In this document: positions 60,875 to 64,000 of the stretch, piece after piece
Layout: every line of letters begins with the position of its first letter
Position numbering within the stretch: position 1 is the stretch's first letter
Notes under the pieces: model-generated
Databases searched by the model: none
What the model was told of the DNA's origin: nothing
What the model saw: the letters and a program-made list of their open reading frames with translations, nothing else
From: a bacterium
GTDB lineage: Bacteria > Bacillota > Clostridia > Christensenellales > CAG-138
Length of the DNA stretch: 64,000 bases
NCBI GenBank assembly: GCA_022778545.1
Contig: JALFDW010000033.1
Span: 1 to 64,000, forward strand
Reading direction: 5' to 3'
Made by a program: the position numbers and the translations under genes

Positions 60875-62596
60875 TTAGAAGATCCTGTACGCGCAGTAGA
60901 AATACTTGCGCCAGTAGTCCGTCTTGAAGGAGCGGCGTACGACCTCGCCCTGGCCGGAGGAAGCGTCCACCATGGTGCTGTCGCTGATGGCGATGCCCAC
61001 ATGGCCCTTGGAGGAGGACATGCGGAAGACGATCACATCGCCCTTGCGGATGTCGCTCATGGAGGAGATCTTCTTGTACTTCGTGACGCTGCGCCAGGCC
61101 TTGCTCGTCATGTAGCTCTGCTTCACGCCGGCCTGGTTCAGGCACCAGTACACAAAGCCGGAGCAATCGAACTTGCTTGGGCCCTTCGCACCCGTGCGGT
61201 ACGGGCAGCCGAGCTTGCTGAGCGCGATCTCCACGAACTTGTCCGCGGAAGCGCCGCTTGATACGCTGCCCGAAGGGTTCGAGGTGGAGGAGGGCTTCGG
61301 CGTGGAGGCGGGGCCGGCTGTTGCGGCGGGCGTGTCCGAAGCCGCGGCTTTTGCGCTGCCGGAACGCAGCACGGAGAGCGTCTGCCGGCCGACCTTGCCA
61401 TCCACGGTGAGGCCGTTGCGCTTCTGGAAGGCGCGCACGGCGGCTTCCGTGCCGGAACCGAAATAGCCATCCGCGGAATCGAGGTAGTTGAGGCTCTTGA
61501 GCAGCTTCTGCACGCTCTTGACCGTCTCGCCGCTCATGCCGATCATGAGCGCGTTGGCCTGCGCGTCGGAGGACATGAGCGCTTCCTTCGTTTGCGGGCC
61601 GATATGCCCGTCCGGAATGAGGCCGTTGAGCTCCTGGAACAGCTTCACAGCCGCAAGGGTATCGCGGCCGAACGTGCCGTCCGGCTCCGTGGTGAGGTAG
61701 GCGAGATTGTAGAGCCGCTTCTGATATTTAAGCACATCGTCGCTCTTTTCGCCGTAGGCGAGGGATTTTGCGATGGCCTCCTCGCTGTAGAGCATTTCGC
61801 GCGTCTGCACGCCGATCATGCCGTCCACGTCAAGGTGGTTGCGATCCTGGAATTCCTTTACGGCCGCGGCGGTTTCATCCCCGAAATAGCCGGTGGCTTT
61901 TTTCATGTAATCAAGCTCGACGAGGCGCTTCTGCAATTCCTTGACGTCCGTGCCCTCGTCGCCGACCGTGACCATATAGGGCAGCGCGTCCGCCCGCATC
62001 AGGCAGTCATAGGTTTCCTCGCCGATGTAGCCGTCCACCGTGAGCCCGTGGCGGCGCTGGAAGATCTCCACGGCTTCCTTGGTGATGCTGCCGTAATATT
62101 CCGTGGGTTCATCGTAATCCATGTAGCCGAGCTCCATCAGGCGCTCCTGCACGGCCATGACCTGCGCGCCGGTTGCCCCTTTGCCAAGCATCACGGGCGT
62201 GGGCGTGGGGACGGGCGTTGCGGAAGGATGCGGCGTGGGTGTGGGCGCAGGGGTGCTGAACGTGCCCGCAAGGTCGATATAATCCGCAGAGGGTGCGCTG
62301 TTCCCGATCTCTGCGGGCTCCGCTGCGGCGAGCCCGCCCTCCGTGGCGGACGCCTTCGGGTGCTTGCCTGCCGTTGCGAGGCAGAGCACCGGAACGGTGA
62401 TGATGACAAGCGCAAGTACGGCGCATGCCGCAAGCGTGCGCGGCTCGCGCCGCTTGAGGTTCTGCCCCGTGCGCCGGAGCAGGCCGGAAATGCCGCCCGC
62501 GCGCCGGAAGCGGCGCAGGGAAGCCCGCATACGCATGGCGGCGCGGCCAAAGCCCCGAAGGACGGAGGCTTTTATTTTTTTCCAATCGAATTTCAT
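60875..62596 (-). CDS. Peptidoglycan-binding repeat protein with C-terminal NlpC/P60 endopeptidase
   Basis: Four PG_binding_1 repeats (V..LQ..L..L.Y......GYFG..T..AV..FQ..N.L..DG..G..T) then KFDCSGFVYWCLNQAG...GHVGIAI. Confidence 0.92.
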   Translation of the reverse strand: MKFDWKKIKASVLRGFGRAAMRMRASLRRFRRAGGISGLLRRTGQNLKRREPRTLAACAVLALVIITVPVLCLATAGKHPKASATEGGLAAAEPAEIGNSAPSADYIDLAGTFSTPAPTPTPHPSATPVPTPTPVMLGKGATGAQVMAVQERLMELGYMDYDEPTEYYGSITKEAVEIFQRRHGLTVDGYIGEETYDCLMRADALPYMVTVGDEGTDVKELQKRLVELDYMKKATGYFGDETAAAVKEFQDRNHLDVDGMIGVQTREMLYSEEAIAKSLAYGEKSDDVLKYQKRLYNLAYLTTEPDGTFGRDTLAAVKLFQELNGLIPDGHIGPQTKEALMSSDAQANALMIGMSGETVKSVQKLLKSLNYLDSADGYFGSGTEAAVRAFQKRNGLTVDGKVGRQTLSVLRSGSAKAAASDTPAATAGPASTPKPSSTSNPSGSVSSGASADKFVEIALSKLGCPYRTGAKGPSKFDCSGFVYWCLNQAGVKQSYMTSKAWRSVTKYKKISSMSDIRKGDVIVFRMSSSKGHVGIAISDSTMVDASSGQGEVVRRSFKTDYWRKYFYCAYRIF

Positions 62597-62892
62597 AGGC
62601 AAAATCATCCTGTCGTCCGCACGGCGGCACAGCCGCGCTGCGGTTGATCGTATTGCCATTATACCATAACCCGCGCCGGATTTGGTTTGAATATTCGGTA
62701 AACAAGCAGGAGAGTGGGCACCGGGTTTGCCATTTTGTTGCGTTTTTTGCAGGATTTTCACAAGCGTGTCCTTCCAGAGGGAGCGAAGAATGGTATAATG
62801 ATGCGTAACGGGGCGGTAATTTTCAAAAGAAAGCGCCGGGAGAGCGCCCCCGGAACGTGGCAGGCGCGCCGCAAACTGGAAGGAGTTCAAAC

Positions 62893-63786
62893 ATGTTTCG
62901 CAACAAACAGGGCAATATTTCCGTCGGCAAGATCATTTTAACGGCCGTGGTGGCCATCCTTGTGCTTTCCGTCGTGTTCGGGAGCTTCGTGGTGATCCCC
63001 GCGGGCCACACGGGCGTGGTGGTGACGCTCGGCAAGGTGAGCGACCAGGTGCTGCAGGAGGGCATCCACTTCAAGTTCCCCTTCGCGCAGGAGATCGTGC
63101 AGATCGACAACCGCATCGTGAAGCTTGAGGTCAGCACGGAAGCGTTCAGCAAGGATTTGCAGACTGTGACCACGGTGCTTGCGGTGAACTATCGTATCTC
63201 AAAAAACATGAGCTACTCGATTTACAAGGAAGTGGGCGCGGCGTTTGAGGAGGTGCTCGTTTCCCCGGCGGTGAACGAGGCGCTCAAGGCCGTCGTCGCG
63301 AAGTATACGGCAAGCGACCTTGTGGCGAGCCGCAACGAGGTGAGCATGGAGCTCGACAGCGAGCTGAACGGCAAGCTGAACGCGCGCGGCATCTTCATTG
63401 AGGATCTCAACATCATCGACTGGGACTTCTCGCCGGAATACATCGCGGCGGTGGAGGCCAAGCAGGTGGCGGAGCAGACGCTCATCAAGACCAGGACCGA
63501 GCAGGAGCAGCAGATCGTGATCGCGGAGGCGGAAGCGCAGAAGAAGGTCATCGCTGCCAATGCGGAAGCGGAAAGCGCGCTCATCGCCGCGGAGGCGGAG
63601 GCTAAGCGCATCAAGCTTGAGGCGGAGGCCCAGGCCGAGGCGAACCGTATCCTTGCCGAATCCGTGACGGATGCGCTCATCCGCTATCAGACCATCGACA
63701 AATGGAACGGCCAGCTGCCGCAGGTCTCCCTCAGCGGGAACGACGCAACGCCCGTCATCGGTGTGACGCTGCCGGAACAGGAATAA
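62893..63786 (+). CDS. SPFH/prohibitin-family membrane protein (HflC-like)
   Basis: GFVVIPAGHTGVVVTLGKV-type SPFH domain, long EAEAQKKVIAANAEAESALIAAEAEAKRI coiled coil. Confidence 0.9.
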   Translation: MFRNKQGNISVGKIILTAVVAILVLSVVFGSFVVIPAGHTGVVVTLGKVSDQVLQEGIHFKFPFAQEIVQIDNRIVKLEVSTEAFSKDLQTVTTVLAVNYRISKNMSYSIYKEVGAAFEEVLVSPAVNEALKAVVAKYTASDLVASRNEVSMELDSELNGKLNARGIFIEDLNIIDWDFSPEYIAAVEAKQVAEQTLIKTRTEQEQQIVIAEAEAQKKVIAANAEAESALIAAEAEAKRIKLEAEAQAEANRILAESVTDALIRYQTIDKWNGQLPQVSLSGNDATPVIGVTLPEQE

Positions 63787-63859
63787 CAAAGGGAATGAAT
63801 GGAAGGGGGCGGATGAGAGCATCCGCCCCTTGGCTATACAGACGGCATTTTCTTTTATG

Positions 63860-64000
63860 CTGCTGGATGTCCTCTCGGAGGGAATGTGTGTAGGGGCGAT
63901 GCCCCGCCTTATATAACCAACGCCTGCATTGGGGCGTTCTTGCCTCTCCCCTCGGGAGAGGTGGCAATGCCGTTAGGCATTGACGGAGAGGGGGTATCGC
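63860..64000. repeat. Mosaic repeat block (B-C) at window end
   Basis: GTAGGGGCGATGCCCCGCC and CTTGCCTCTCCCCTCGGGAGAGGTGGCAATGCCGTTAGGCATTGACGGAGAGGGG. Confidence 0.8.

Overview
The window reads as an origin-proximal stretch of a high-GC Clostridia-type (Firmicutes) chromosome. It contains about 60 mostly housekeeping genes: nifJ, dnaN, cysS, murG, a CoA-transferase pair, parA/parB, nagZ-like GH3, typA, thiT with a TPP riboswitch, an M23 peptidase, murA, sdaAA/sdaAB, dapF, rbsK-like, udk, tRNA-Thr, trmO, tspO, ppa, NlpC/P60 and SPFH genes. No rRNA, CRISPR array, transposase, integrase or prophage was recognised. The strongest unusual signals are: (1) a DnaA-box cluster with a GC-rich spacer and DnaA-trio-like repeat just upstream of dnaN (probable oriC), with no dnaA in the window, plus two perfect parS sites and two near-matches; (2) at least 15 intergenic blocks built from the same few GC-rich palindromic modules and an ATTGACAATT array, often in a fixed order at gene 3' ends, in some cases supplying the stop codon or C-terminal residues; (3) a three-gene zinc-ribbon/transmembrane operon next to the origin; (4) an 18-bp tRNA-Thr 3'-end duplication suggesting a scarred integration site; (5) an AAA/DUF4143-type ATPase with an apparent internal in-frame deletion; (6) a 16-aa ATGA-coupled micro-ORF, a tandem-domain pseudouridine synthase, an orphan barstar coupled to serine dehydratase, and a lower-GC island with two uncharacterised genes. 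Family calls come from reading the protein sequences; no database search was run.
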